This document shows positions 55,101-64,000 of a stretch of DNA of 64,000 bases, in pieces (position 1 is the first letter of the stretch; the number at the start of each line of letters is the position of its first letter). Made by a program: the position numbers and the translations under genes. The notes under the pieces are model-generated. The model ran no database searches. It was not told the origin of the DNA and worked only from the letters and a program-made list of their open reading frames with translations. Source of the DNA: Anthostomella pinea (taxonomy: Eukaryota > Ascomycota > Sordariomycetes > Xylariales > Xylariaceae); assembly GCA_963556695.1 (NCBI GenBank), contig CAUWAG010000007.1, positions 1,116,001-1,180,000 on the forward strand, in the 5' to 3' direction.

Positions 55101-56352
55101 TCATGGTCGAGATGTCGTCGTTCGGCCATATGCGCCCCCGTGAGCTTTCCGCATTTCCAAGGCTCGTTTGTAAGGCGGAGCGGTTGGAGGTTGGATAGGA
55201 TCGAGAGAGATGTGCCCAGCGGGGAGTCGATAGGAGGCATCTGAATCAAATGCAGATAGATCGCCACAGGCGATGAATGGCGCAACCCATCTAATATCGC
55301 TCTCGCGATTCTGACGATGATCTTCAGGTTGGATCTCCGTGACCCCATCTTCATCCAAGTGCCGCACCTGAGGCGGGGCACTATCCCAAGCCTCTGTCTG
55401 CGGATTTTGAAGCACCGTAGGTGCACTGATAGGGAGACTCCTCAACTTCTGCTCTGTCATATCATGAAGACGGAACCCAACGCCCAATGGCTCCTCGAGG
55501 CTAGCCGAGAACCCGTGGGGTGGCTGGAAGTTTAGGCACACGATAAAAGCCTCGACGCTGCTCGCCCGTGACGACCTCGGCTTTGCGATATGGACACGCT
55601 CAAAGAAGATCTTCAGCTGGGCATAAAGCAGGTCGACGTTCTTGCCTCTGAAGATCTTGGCCACAAACTTGCCACCGGGCTTTAGAACGCAAAGCGCCAA
55701 ATTGAGGGCTGCGAAGAGCAGTTGCGACTGTACGTATATGTCGAGGTCGTGCAAGCCGGTCACATCGGGAGCACCATCACTGAGGACAAGGTCCACCGGG
55801 TGCGCCGCCTGCTGCGACATTGTTTTTGCGTCGTAGTCCGAGTCTAAGGCTTTCAGCAGTAGGGGCACTGTTGCCGGGTGCGTGATATCAGCTCTGAGCG
55901 TGACGATGCCGGGTAACGGGCTGATGGGCTGCAAGTCAATGGCAACAATCTTGACATCCTGACGAGGTCTCAGCTGATCAGCTTCATGGTCCACCTCGGA
56001 CACCGTCGTGACAGCCGTCGGTTTGGTGGGACCGAAAAGTCCCAGCATCTGCTGCCGGAATTTAGACTCTTGATCTTGCCATGCCGTTCGACCGAACTTC
56101 TCGCCCTTGATCAACACTCGCGAGAGGACTTGAGACCAGCTTCCTGGTGCCGCACATAGGTCGACCACCCGCGTGACGTCGGCGAACAGGTCGAATTCTG
56201 TTTTCAAGTTAGAGTTGATGAAAGTTTGAGATTTAAGGGACATGGTCACCTTCGTCGAGCTGCAGGAGTTTGAAAGCACTTCTTGCCCGCCACCCTTGCT
56301 CTTTCGCAAGTCGATAATACGCATCACGCTTATCTTTGGAAGATTTGCCCAT
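55101..56352 (-). CDS. TRM7: tRNA 2'-O-methyltransferase TRM7 (FtsJ family)
   Basis: Two exons (56352-56250, 56197-55101; 52-bp intron) give 399 residues. Exon 1 encodes [20 protein letters not shown] followed by [14 protein letters not shown], with K28 of the catalytic tetrad. Exon 2 has the SAM-binding [15 protein letters not shown], the catalytic Asp in VLSDGAPD, Lys in [13 protein letters not shown] and Glu in [12 protein letters not shown]7 methylates ribose at positions 32 and 34 of tRNA anticodon loops with partner subunits. The fungal C-terminal extension ends in [14 protein letters not shown] and an RG-type tail; a 40-residue insertion lies after the SAM motif. Starting at 56327 in a single exon would lose K28, so splicing is required. 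Divergent from MAK5. Confidence 0.93.
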
Positions 56353-56642
56353 TTTGAGACAGACCTTCCCAGCAGCGTTGATGTGAGTTTTCAAGGTAAT
56401 TACATGCGAAGCAGAGGAAACGCATCAGTTTTTCTCGGCGAATGAAGGCGTTTCCTGCAGGGCTGATTTAAGATGTGGTCAGGGCGTGGAAGTACTAAGT
56501 GGGTCCATTGTGGTAGTGGGGTTGCCGATAAGCAACTTATCTGCAATTTTGCTGGGAGCCCGCATCTCCATCCATGTCGACATGCGCATCTACAGCACGA
56601 TTTCACGTACCAGACCTCCCACGATTGACCACCTTCCTCACG
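56353..56642. promoter_or_regulatory. Divergent promoter, TRM7 / MAK5
   Basis: Only 290 bp separate the starts of two RNA-maturation genes, which suggests shared control of ribosome and tRNA biogenesis (inference). No TATA box. Confidence 0.45.
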
Positions 56643-58960
56643 ATGAATGGGGCCACGAAAAGGAAGGCGACTGCCGAGAGCGTCATAGCTCCCTCGAAAA
56701 AGGCCAAGGCCCGTTCATCAGTTTCGAAAGCGAAGAAACCGAAGCGGACGTTCGATGTGGATTCTCTACGATGGCGCAAAGCCAAACTCTCGGACATGCA
56801 CAATGATTCCGAGGGATTCTTTGGGCTGGAAGAGATCGATGATGTCGAGGTCATCCGCAAGAGCGATAATACCGTCGAATTCGTACGTATGCCAAACACA
56901 TTGCAGGTGACTGTACCTCTAACGCGTCACTAGAGAGCAGTTGATTCACCTGCCGATGCAGTTGACGAACCTGAAAGCGATGAATTCGAAGGATTTGGCG
57001 ACGAGCCAGCAGCTGTAGACAAACCCGAAGCCGGACAAACGAATAAATCTACGAATAGCGCCGAAACTACCAATGGAGACGAGAAGGTTGAGACCAAGAA
57101 GGCACCAAAAGAGCAGAAAGAGAAGAAAAAGAAGAACAAGGTGCAACAGAGCAAAGAGGACGCGGAGCTTGAGACGAATGTATTTGCAGGACTTGATGAC
57201 GTGGAGGAGCCACAAGATGATACTGATGTATCTGCGTGGGTGGATTTGGACCTGTCTCCTCGCTTGCTTTCGTCCCTGGCCAAGTTGAAGTTCTCGAAGC
57301 CTACCTCGATCCAGGAGGCCGCAATACCGCAGATATTAGCCGGTCACGACGTGATTGGAAAAGCTTCAACGGGCTCAGGAAAGACACTGGCGTTTGCCAT
57401 TCCCATTGTCGAGAAATGGCTGGAAGTGTCGGACGAGGAGAACCCTCCGTCAGCATCTAAGGGCCCCCTTGCGCTGGTTCTCTCACCGACTAGAGAACTT
57501 GCACATCAGCTTACAGAACACATCAAGGGTTTATGTGCTGGCTTGCCAAACTCTCCTTTCATATGCTCAATAACGGGTGGTCTGTCGGTGCACAAGCAAC
57601 AACGCCAACTGGCGAAAGCTGATATCGTAATCGGAACACCAGGCCGCTTATGGGAGGTCCTGAGCTCCAGTTCTGACCTGCTCAACAGCTTCAAGGGGAT
57701 CGGATATTTAGTGGTTGACGAAGCTGACCGACTTCTGACCGAGGGGCATTTCAAAGAAGCCACGGAGATCTTGAGCGCTCTAGATCGGTTCGAAGCCGAG
57801 GAGGATGATGAAGGTGCCGCACCTTCGCCGAGGCAGACGTTGGTGTTTTCTGCTACCTTTCACAAGGGCCTACAACAGAAGCTTGCTGGCAAGGGCAAAT
57901 ATGGCTTGATGGACGAGGATGACTCCATGCAATATCTCCTCAAGAAACTCAACTTCCAGGAAGAGAAGCCCAAGTTTATTGATGTGAATCCGGTGTCGCA
58001 GATGGCGGAGAAGCTGAAAGAGGGCTTGGTCGAATGTGGTGCCATGGAAAAGGTGAGCATTTCATCATCAATGTGGAATGGCCTGCTAATTGATCCCAGG
58101 ACCTATACCTCTACGCCTTACTTCTCCTTTACCCCAATGTTCGGACGCTCGTTTTCACCAATTCCATCAGCTCGGCGCGGCGTATAGCGCCCATGATTCA
58201 GAATTTGAATATGAACGCCTATCCGTTACATTCCCAAATGGCGCAAAAGGCGCGCTTACGGTCTATCGAACGGTTTACTGCCGAATCCGAGGGCAAATCA
58301 TCTATACTGATTGCTACTGATGTTGCTGCCAGAGGACTTGATATCCCCAACGTTGAGCTCGTGGTCCATTATCATGTACCGCGGGCCGCTGATGCCTACG
58401 TGCACCGGTCCGGTCGAACCGCACGTGCCGAAAAGACCGGTCTCAGCATACTGCTGTGCGCGCCCGAGGAGGTAACACCAACACGACGTCTCATCGCCAA
58501 GGTGCACTCGCGGCGCAAGAAGGCGAGCAAGAACTTCTTCGTGCAGACGCTGGACATGGACCGCAGGCTCGTCGGGCGCCTCAAGCCGCGCCTCACGCTC
58601 GCGAAGAAGATCGCAGACGCGACGCTCGCTAAGGAGAAGGGAAACAAGGACGACGACTGGATGCGCAACGCGGCCGAGGAGCTGGGCGTCGAGTACGACA
58701 GCGACGAGATGCAGCAGGTGGGGAAATGGGGCGGCCGCGGCGGGGGCCGCAAGGAGAAACAGGAGGAGGCGCGGGCCACGACCAAGGCCGAGATGGGCGC
58801 GCTGCGCGCGGAGCTGAGGGAGCTCCTCTCGAAACGGATCAATGCCGGCGTGAGCGAGAAGTTCATCGCGACTGGCTTGGTCGATATGGATGAGCTTCTC
58901 CGGGGTGCGAAAGGGGAGTTTCTTGGGAGAGTGGATGGTCTAGATATTGGGATGTTATAG
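56643..58960 (+). CDS. MAK5: DEAD-box RNA helicase MAK5
   Basis: Three exons (56643-56882, 56934-58052, 58100-58960; introns 51 and 47 bp) give 739 residues. The N-terminus holds the MAK5 signature DSLRWRKAKLSDM...EGFFGLEEIDDV, then an acidic and Lys-rich linker. The helicase core is complete: Q motif (FSKPTSIQEAAIPQ), ASTGSGKT, PTRELAHQ, GTPGRLWE, VDEAD, SAT, then RGLDIPNVELVVHYHVPR and HRSGRTARA. The large insertion between motifs III and IV and a basic C-terminus fit MAK5/DDX24, a nucleolar helicase for 60S ribosomal subunit assembly. An in-frame ATG at 56574 is an alternative start; I prefer 56643 (MNGATKRKA). Confidence 0.93.
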
Positions 58961-60485
58961 GCTTGTCCTTCAAGGTCCTAAATTTGTGAGATTCTGAAAC
59001 GAGGCGAGGAGCTGAAGCAGCTGGCCTCCCCTACGGTTCATCCACACTGAAAACACATCATCAATGAAACACATCTAAGTATGCGAAACGTCGATGTTAC
59101 CTAGTCGCCGCCCCCAACTACCCATTGCTCCTAGTCGTCTCATGCCTGCTCTATGGTTCTACGCATTTGACACCCGATGCCCATAAACCGAATCATTTTG
59201 CGCAACACTTGGTACGTGCTAATAAGGTTAGTTGGTTGCTCGTTGGTATGCGTATGCAGGGATGTGGCGTTGTGTCTCATTCGCGTCCCATGCCGGCCAA
59301 CAATAGTACAGTTCTTCATTTGAGGATTTGTTTCAACCCTCTTCATACTTCCCCGGAGCTGTGAACATGATCATAATGGATGATCTGATCAGTGCTGGTA
59401 GGACTGGCCACTTCTGAAGCCATGGCGAGCGTTTCGGCGTTGCCTACTGCCAGAACCTTGATGCATATCGGGGCGCCTGCCGTTCAAAGATCATGAAGAC
59501 TGGCGAACTCAGTGGACGGGTCACAATCCATTTCGTGCTTCCCCATGCCTGGACGCGGTTTTCCTCCCAAGATCAATAGCAACGGTTTCCTTCCTCCAGT
59601 CTTATCCCAGAAACTGAGGACTGGTGGAGACTGCGCGAAGGCATCGTCGGGATGAGGTGCCTGCGCTTCCAGTGGTGATAAACGCATCCTCGTTGAGTTC
59701 TATAGCAGTAATAATCCAACAGCAGTAACTCAACGCCGGAGCAGTGATTGTTCAGCGTCACGACAAGTAAACCTTGATAAGGCGTAGAAGAAGCATCGTT
59801 ATCTGCTTCATGATCGCGGCCTTCGGGTTGCTTGGACTCATCTGGTCTGTGTTTTGATATCGGAAGAGAAGGATCACCGTGCAGCGGCATTGCGAGAAGC
59901 AGGTTCCCAGTGGGCTAGAACTAGGAAAGCCGGACGGGAACATGGAGAAGCGGGTCCCGGGAGTGGTCTAACGTTACCGGCTGAATGTGGGCCGAGGTTG
60001 GCGAAGGAGATGCCGTGGGAGTAGGGACGTATTTCCGGGGGTGCCGGGGGGTAGGATGGTTGGGTCCAACCCAGGCGATAAGTGTACTCATTTGGGGTGG
60101 AAATTGGCTCGTGCGGTCCCTTTTACTGGACGAGGCGTTGCGTGTGCCGTGTCAATGAAGACCCCAAGGTCCTAGACGGGTCGCGAAAAGGGAGAGAAAT
60201 GCGACCCCGGTTCCTATAATAAACAATCTGCGGAAACTGACTCCCAGCACGATCAATAGATAGCTGAACCCAGGCCAGTACGGAAATAGATTTTGGCAGT
60301 AGACGAGAACAAAAGATGAGATGAATGTGTACCCGGAACATTTTGGCGACGTCTGCCGTTATGTGAGGTAGTATATGCAGAGGCCCGGCCATTTGTCGTG
60401 TCTCACCGCAGTGTTGCGTTGAGTTGACTGTACTCTGGCATCTTAATGGCAGATGTGCAAGTGAACTAGAAGAAGCCATCATATT
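58961..60485. other. Intergenic, no gene seen
   Basis: 1.5 kb. Only short overlapping frames without family features. Confidence 0.45.
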
Positions 60486-61364
60486 ATGCCTGTTATTCCG
60501 TGGCGATCCAACGATGTAGGTCTTTTCTCAAAGCTCAAGCTGTTGGCATTCTGGGACATGGCAGCCGATCTCCTCTCCACAAGAACGATCCGGGTGAACA
60601 TCAACGTCAACAACTGCAATGAGAGAGTGAAAGAAGTCATCGAGGTTTACAGCGCCATCGACCTGGGACAGTCCTCCACCGGCTACGCTGTGGTCAGCAG
60701 GTTCACTCAGGTATATACCACTTCACTGCACGACCAACCACCGCTCACCCACTCCTCCGCCTCCTCGCCATCATCATCCAGTTCCCCAGCATTTCCCACG
60801 AGCTCGATCAGCCAAGGCTCCAATTCAACCATACATCCAAACTCCACGTCCTCCGATTCTTTCTCGGGTACGCCAATCATCACAAGCGGCTCATCTCCAA
60901 GAACAATGTCCGCTATGGGGATGAGTCTCGGCAGCTCAATGGCCACCTCAACCATCATGAGCCCCTCGACGGGAAACGGATCCAACGACAACGACGACGA
61001 CTCCCACCATCACGGAAACTCCAACAAATCCAACGAACACCAGAACACCAGGGGTCTGAGCGGCGCTTCCATCGCAGGCATTGTGCTGGGCGCTGCCGCC
61101 GCTGCAGCCGTTATCGTGGGACTAGCCTGGCTCGTGTTGCATTATCGGAGGAAGGCTTCAGTACTGCAGGCGCGCCATGACAGACACTTGTTCCAGGACG
61201 AGCACCGCTATCAGAAGGCGGAACTGGATGGGACGGAGGTTGGGGAGGCGGGGAAAAAGTTGGTGGATGTGATGCAGATACGTCGTTTGAGATATGATCT
61301 CGGTGGGGGTGGGCGGTCTATAGATACACCTGGAGAAGCTAGCGTCGAGGAGATTTACTGTTGA
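60486..61364 (+). CDS. Mucin-like single-pass membrane protein (tandem copy 1)
   Basis: Single-exon frame of 292 residues. After an N-terminal segment of about 70 residues comes a Ser/Thr-rich, presumably O-mannosylated region (about 80-190), one membrane span (about 195-218, AGIVLGAAAAAAVIVGLAWLV), and a cytosolic tail beginning HYRRKA with DEHRYQKAELDG. The layout is that of fungal wall-stress-sensor-like or other surface proteins, but no WSC or other named ectodomain is present and no classical signal peptide is visible at this start, so a 5' exon may be missing. The span and tail closely resemble the next gene. Confidence 0.6.
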   Translation: MPVIPWRSNDVGLFSKLKLLAFWDMAADLLSTRTIRVNINVNNCNERVKEVIEVYSAIDLGQSSTGYAVVSRFTQVYTTSLHDQPPLTHSSASSPSSSSSPAFPTSSISQGSNSTIHPNSTSSDSFSGTPIITSGSSPRTMSAMGMSLGSSMATSTIMSPSTGNGSNDNDDDSHHHGNSNKSNEHQNTRGLSGASIAGIVLGAAAAAAVIVGLAWLVLHYRRKASVLQARHDRHLFQDEHRYQKAELDGTEVGEAGKKLVDVMQIRRLRYDLGGGGRSIDTPGEASVEEIYC

Positions 61365-62049
61365 GAAATGTTGCTCAGCCTACCGTTATATTCTGATAGA
61401 TACTGAATGATAGATGTAATGCTTGGGTTATTGGAAAATCAAGCTAGGGTGACTCTTCAAGGGATCTTCGTGCGGAACAGAAGCCTCTATCTCCCGTACT
61501 TGGATGGCCAACAAGCGAACCACTTGAACACGACGGGAGGCTTTGATTTGAGAAGGGTGTCACCTGTCTATTTAAAATTTGCAAAAAGGTCCGTTATGAG
61601 TATTACGAATGCGACGTTCTAATGACTTTCCAGGCCGCTCTCCACGGTTCACTCATGACTGCCTGCAGATCAGGCTTTGGGAAACGGAATAGGGTAGGCC
61701 AGCTTCCCCACCCCCTTTTCTTCACCATAACAGAAGATATACAACTCTACGACCTTTGGCCGGCCTTCCACTTTATTGATGGTTGACTGACTTGCGGCTT
61801 CCTATATCTCCGTGACCCGAAAGATGTAATGTTGAAACCGTGTAACCTGGGGGTCGTCATGCGCGGATGCAGGGATCAGACACGTCTCATGGGGGTCATG
61901 ATGGAACCAACAGCACTGGACTAGCCATGTCCACTGGCTTGCTGCTTCTTCACACCACAGTGTAACCTGCTGCTCTCGTATAACCTGGTCGATTCTCTTT
62001 TCTCTTACCATGTTCCGAGCTTAACAGGTGAAGTCTTGGATATTGAGCA
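61365..62049. other. Intergenic between tandem paralogues, no gene seen
   Basis: No coding signal. The stretch presumably includes the promoter of the second copy. Confidence 0.45.
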
Positions 62050-62776
62050 ATGGCGTCCGCTTCTATCACATTCGCTCATACTGCGGCCGCTGAGGTGCCT
62101 CAACGTGGGATCGCCGACCCCACTGAGGCTCCCTCTTATTTTAGCGAGGTCACCACCTTTCTTACATCGACGACTACACAACAAATGAACACCCTCACTT
62201 CAGTTCTCGTGACCGCTACAACGGACGATATCACAGCCTTCCCTGTGTTTGTGACCGCTACGACGGACGATGTCTCAGCCTCTCCTGTTGATCAGACCAC
62301 CACATTCATCACCTCCCAATACTAAGTCAACGAACCCGACTGTAGCTACGTCCAACAGCCCTGTTATCTATGGACCTTTGTTCGCCACCTCCAGCAGTGG
62401 CGTCTTAGGAGTTGATACCAGTAGCTCGGATACAACAAACAACCAAGACGCGACATTGAGATTGGATGGCCGCTCGGTCGCGGGGGTTGTGCTGGGATCT
62501 GCAGCCGCCATGGCCATATTCGCTGCGCTTGTATGGCTGGTGTGGCACTATCGAAAGCGGGCTTTGGTAGCACAAGAGGACCATGAGAGACGAATTATCC
62601 CGGACGAAAAGGGATTTCAGAAAGCAGAGCTGGATGGAAGTGCGACTAGGGTTGCGAGTTGGAAGAAGCCATTTGAGGTGTTACACCTCTCACGTGTCAG
62701 GCATGAGCTGAGTGCAGACACGACCAAGCCGAGTTCGCCGGCCGAGCTCCCTGGCGACCTAGATTTTCCACGATGA
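62050..62776 (+). pseudogene. Mucin-like single-pass membrane protein (tandem copy 2), frame broken
   Basis: Two overlapping frames: 62050-62325 (Thr-rich ectodomain, including two 14-residue repeats VTATTDDITAFPVF / VTATTDDVSASPVD) and 62270-62776 (Ser/Thr stretch, membrane span AGVVLGSAAAMAIFAALVWLV, tail HYRKRALVAQEDHERR then DEKGFQKAELDG). The tail matches copy 1 closely. A one-base shift near 62315-62330, or a weak intron (GTTTGT donor at 62247, acceptor at 62295), is needed to join them. I favour a frameshift because the intron would remove half of the in-frame repeat. Function unknown. Confidence 0.55.
62209..62292 (+). repeat. 42-bp tandem duplication in the mucin-like gene
   Basis: Two adjacent 42-bp copies, each starting GTGACCGCTAC, with several differences. 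They keep the reading frame and encode 14-residue repeats. Confidence 0.8.
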
Positions 62777-63301
62777 TTTCTAGTCTGATTCTTTTGGCAT
62801 TGGCATCCAGCCTGGAGTTCCGGTATAGCTTGTTTGTGGATGCGGGTGATCCTTTAATGTACCGTTATAAGGGCCAGGTGAATCTGGTCTCCTTCTGTGC
62901 TACCAATTCAAAGACGACTTGTTTCCATTCCATGATCGTGCAGTCACTTGTGCGATTGAGTTGAAGGCAAAGGATGCATACGAGTCGACGGCAACAGCAG
63001 AGCCCGTCTGCAAAACCCACAGCTTGCTTCGCCCCTATTGTGCTTTCTGACCTCGATCGACCATAAACCACTACCTACTCCCCGTAAAAAAAGGTGTAGA
63101 CAGGCTACGACTCGACACCAGAAGCTCATAAGGAGCTTCTGTATAAGTCATCACGTCTCTGGACTGCCAAGCAGGGGCTCCCGCCGGGTCACCGTATCGT
63201 CGTTAGCACAGCGGCACTCGGGGCAGTACAATTTCGCCAATTTGAATATGTACAGCTGTAACATCCGCCAAGGCCAAGAGCTTATCAACAGTACACCTAA
63301 T
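62777..63301. other. Intergenic, no gene seen
   Basis: 3' sides of the mucin-like gene (plus) and the xyloglucanase gene (minus). Confidence 0.45.
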
Positions 63302-64000
63302 TTACACACACTGAGAGTAGTAGTCGTTTTGCGCCTGACAAGTGTAAGGCGACAGACATCCCGTCGGCCCTGTATACCCCGACCCGCCACACTGCGCATA
63401 ATGAGCAACGGTCCCTACACCAGTCGCCGTCGAGCTCGGCGCTGAGATCGTCGTCGTTCCAACGGTAGACACACTAACCGACGTTGTTGTCGTCGGCACA
63501 GCGGTCGTCGGCACAGTGGTTGGCGAGACAGTGGTCGTCGGGACAGCGGTCGAAGACGCAGATGTCACCCGCGACGTCGTCGTCGACGTCACCAGCGTAG
63601 TCGACGAGGTACTCCCACCGCTGCTCCCACCTGCTATCGCCCCAGAGGCATAGAACACACCTCGTCCGTTCGTCCCGACATACACCTGCCCGGCCGTATT
63701 CCCACTGCCCTCCAAAATAGCACCGCTAATGGAGCCGAAGCCCTGAGCATCGCCCTGGATGTCGGTCCAGGACGCGCCGTTGTCGGCGCTGCCGTAGAGC
63801 CGGGCGCCCGCGGCGCCTATCCCAAAAGCGTAAAGATTCCAGGTACTCCCAGAACCGAGCCCGAGCGCGATCTGGTACGTATTGGTCAGCGTGGTGGACG
63901 TCAGCGTGAACGACGCGCCGTAGTCCGTCGAGTGGAAGACGCCCACGTCGGTCGAGACAAAGATCTGGGCGGACGAGAGGGGGTTAGACACGATGTCACG
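63302..64000 (-). CDS. GH74 xyloglucanase with CBM1, C-terminal part (partial)
   Basis: The minus-strand frame enters from the right edge and ends at 63302; 232 codons are in the window. It begins within the second propeller of a GH74 enzyme, with sialidase/BNR-type words ([28 protein letters not shown]) and [15 protein letters not shown] closing the catalytic part. A long Thr/Ser/Val linker follows, then a family 1 carbohydrate-binding module ([16 protein letters not shown]...YYSQCV) with its four cysteines and aromatic face. GH74 enzymes cleave xyloglucan; CBM1 binds crystalline cellulose. Secreted enzyme; the signal peptide and most of the catalytic domain (about 700 residues) lie beyond the window. 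Confidence 0.9.
   Translation of the reverse strand, partial: RDIVSNPLSSAQIFVSTDVGVFHSTDYGASFTLTSTTLTNTYQIALGLGSGSTWNLYAFGIGAAGARLYGSADNGASWTDIQGDAQGFGSISGAILEGSGNTAGQVYVGTNGRGVFYASGAIAGGSSGGSTSSTTLVTSTTTSRVTSASSTAVPTTTVSPTTVPTTAVPTTTTSVSVSTVGTTTISAPSSTATGVGTVAHYAQCGGSGYTGPTGCLSPYTCQAQNDYYSQCV

Noticed and set aside
62247..62295. 49-bp intron joining the two frames of the second mucin-like gene.
   Set aside because: The GTTTGT donor is weak, no branch site is visible, and it would remove one of two in-frame repeats; a frameshift is simpler, though cDNA could overturn this.
1..64000. CRISPR arrays, bacterial-type operons, riboswitches, rRNA genes.
   Set aside because: None seen; the DNA is fungal nuclear, and the only tandem arrays have no spacers.

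Overview
The window reads as nuclear DNA of a filamentous ascomycete (Pezizomycotina). Genes are dense, with few short introns: those placed here run from 47 to 106 bp except one of 403 bp, and all have GT-AG ends, often with CTAAC/CTGAC-type branch sites. Coding DNA is GC-rich. Strongly AT-rich gene-free islands look like repeat-induced point mutation (RIP). Fungal families seen include a KRE2-type mannosyltransferase, GPI-anchored Ser/Thr-rich proteins and a xyloglucanase with a CBM1 cellulose-binding tail, the last suggesting a plant-biomass or plant-associated lifestyle. I cannot name the species.

Layout. 1-6.8 kb: repeat-derived DNA, comprising an AT-rich island that hosts a 1.72-kb Fot1/pogo-type DNA transposon (48-bp inverted repeats, internally deleted transposase), a possible SINE-like island and a 15-bp minisatellite. 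6.8-9.6 kb: decayed coding remnant, then an MFS multidrug-type transporter gene with one in-frame stop. 10.3-20.9 kb: membrane-anchored M24 peptidase, a bZIP factor divergent from an NmrA-like gene, a GPI-anchored protein, an HSL-type esterase and an F-box protein. 21.3-26.6 kb: second AT-rich zone with a 4.3-kb Ty1/copia element (204-bp LTRs, target duplication ATAAA). 26.7-32.3 kb: a gene scrap, MED7 divergent from a ZNF830/CCDC16-like gene, and a second F-box gene. 32.3-38.0 kb: no gene recognised. 38.0-48.5 kb: doubtful ORFs, a small Cys-rich conserved-looking protein, a LAMTOR1/Meh1 homologue in three short exons, HIR1 and a GT15 mannosyltransferase. 50.2-54.2 kb: a second GPI protein, then a decaying secondary-metabolism block (FAD-oxidase fragment, SDR whose catalytic Tyr codon is a stop, stand-alone PKS-type acyl carrier domain). 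54.5-59.0 kb: GNAT acetyltransferase, TRM7 and MAK5. 60.5-62.8 kb: two tandem mucin-like single-pass membrane proteins, the second with a frame break. 63.3-64.0 kb: 3' end of a GH74-CBM1 xyloglucanase running out of the window.

Function. Housekeeping genes (MED7, HIR1, MAK5, TRM7, LAMTOR1) sit in GC-normal stretches, often as divergent pairs sharing a promoter region. Accessory genes next to the repeat zones show nonsense or frame damage. The most interesting candidate for a lost system is the 51.3-54.2 kb block, which looks like the wreck of a polyketide-type cluster. I found no clear intact, undescribed system. All calls come from reading the sequence; no database search was run.
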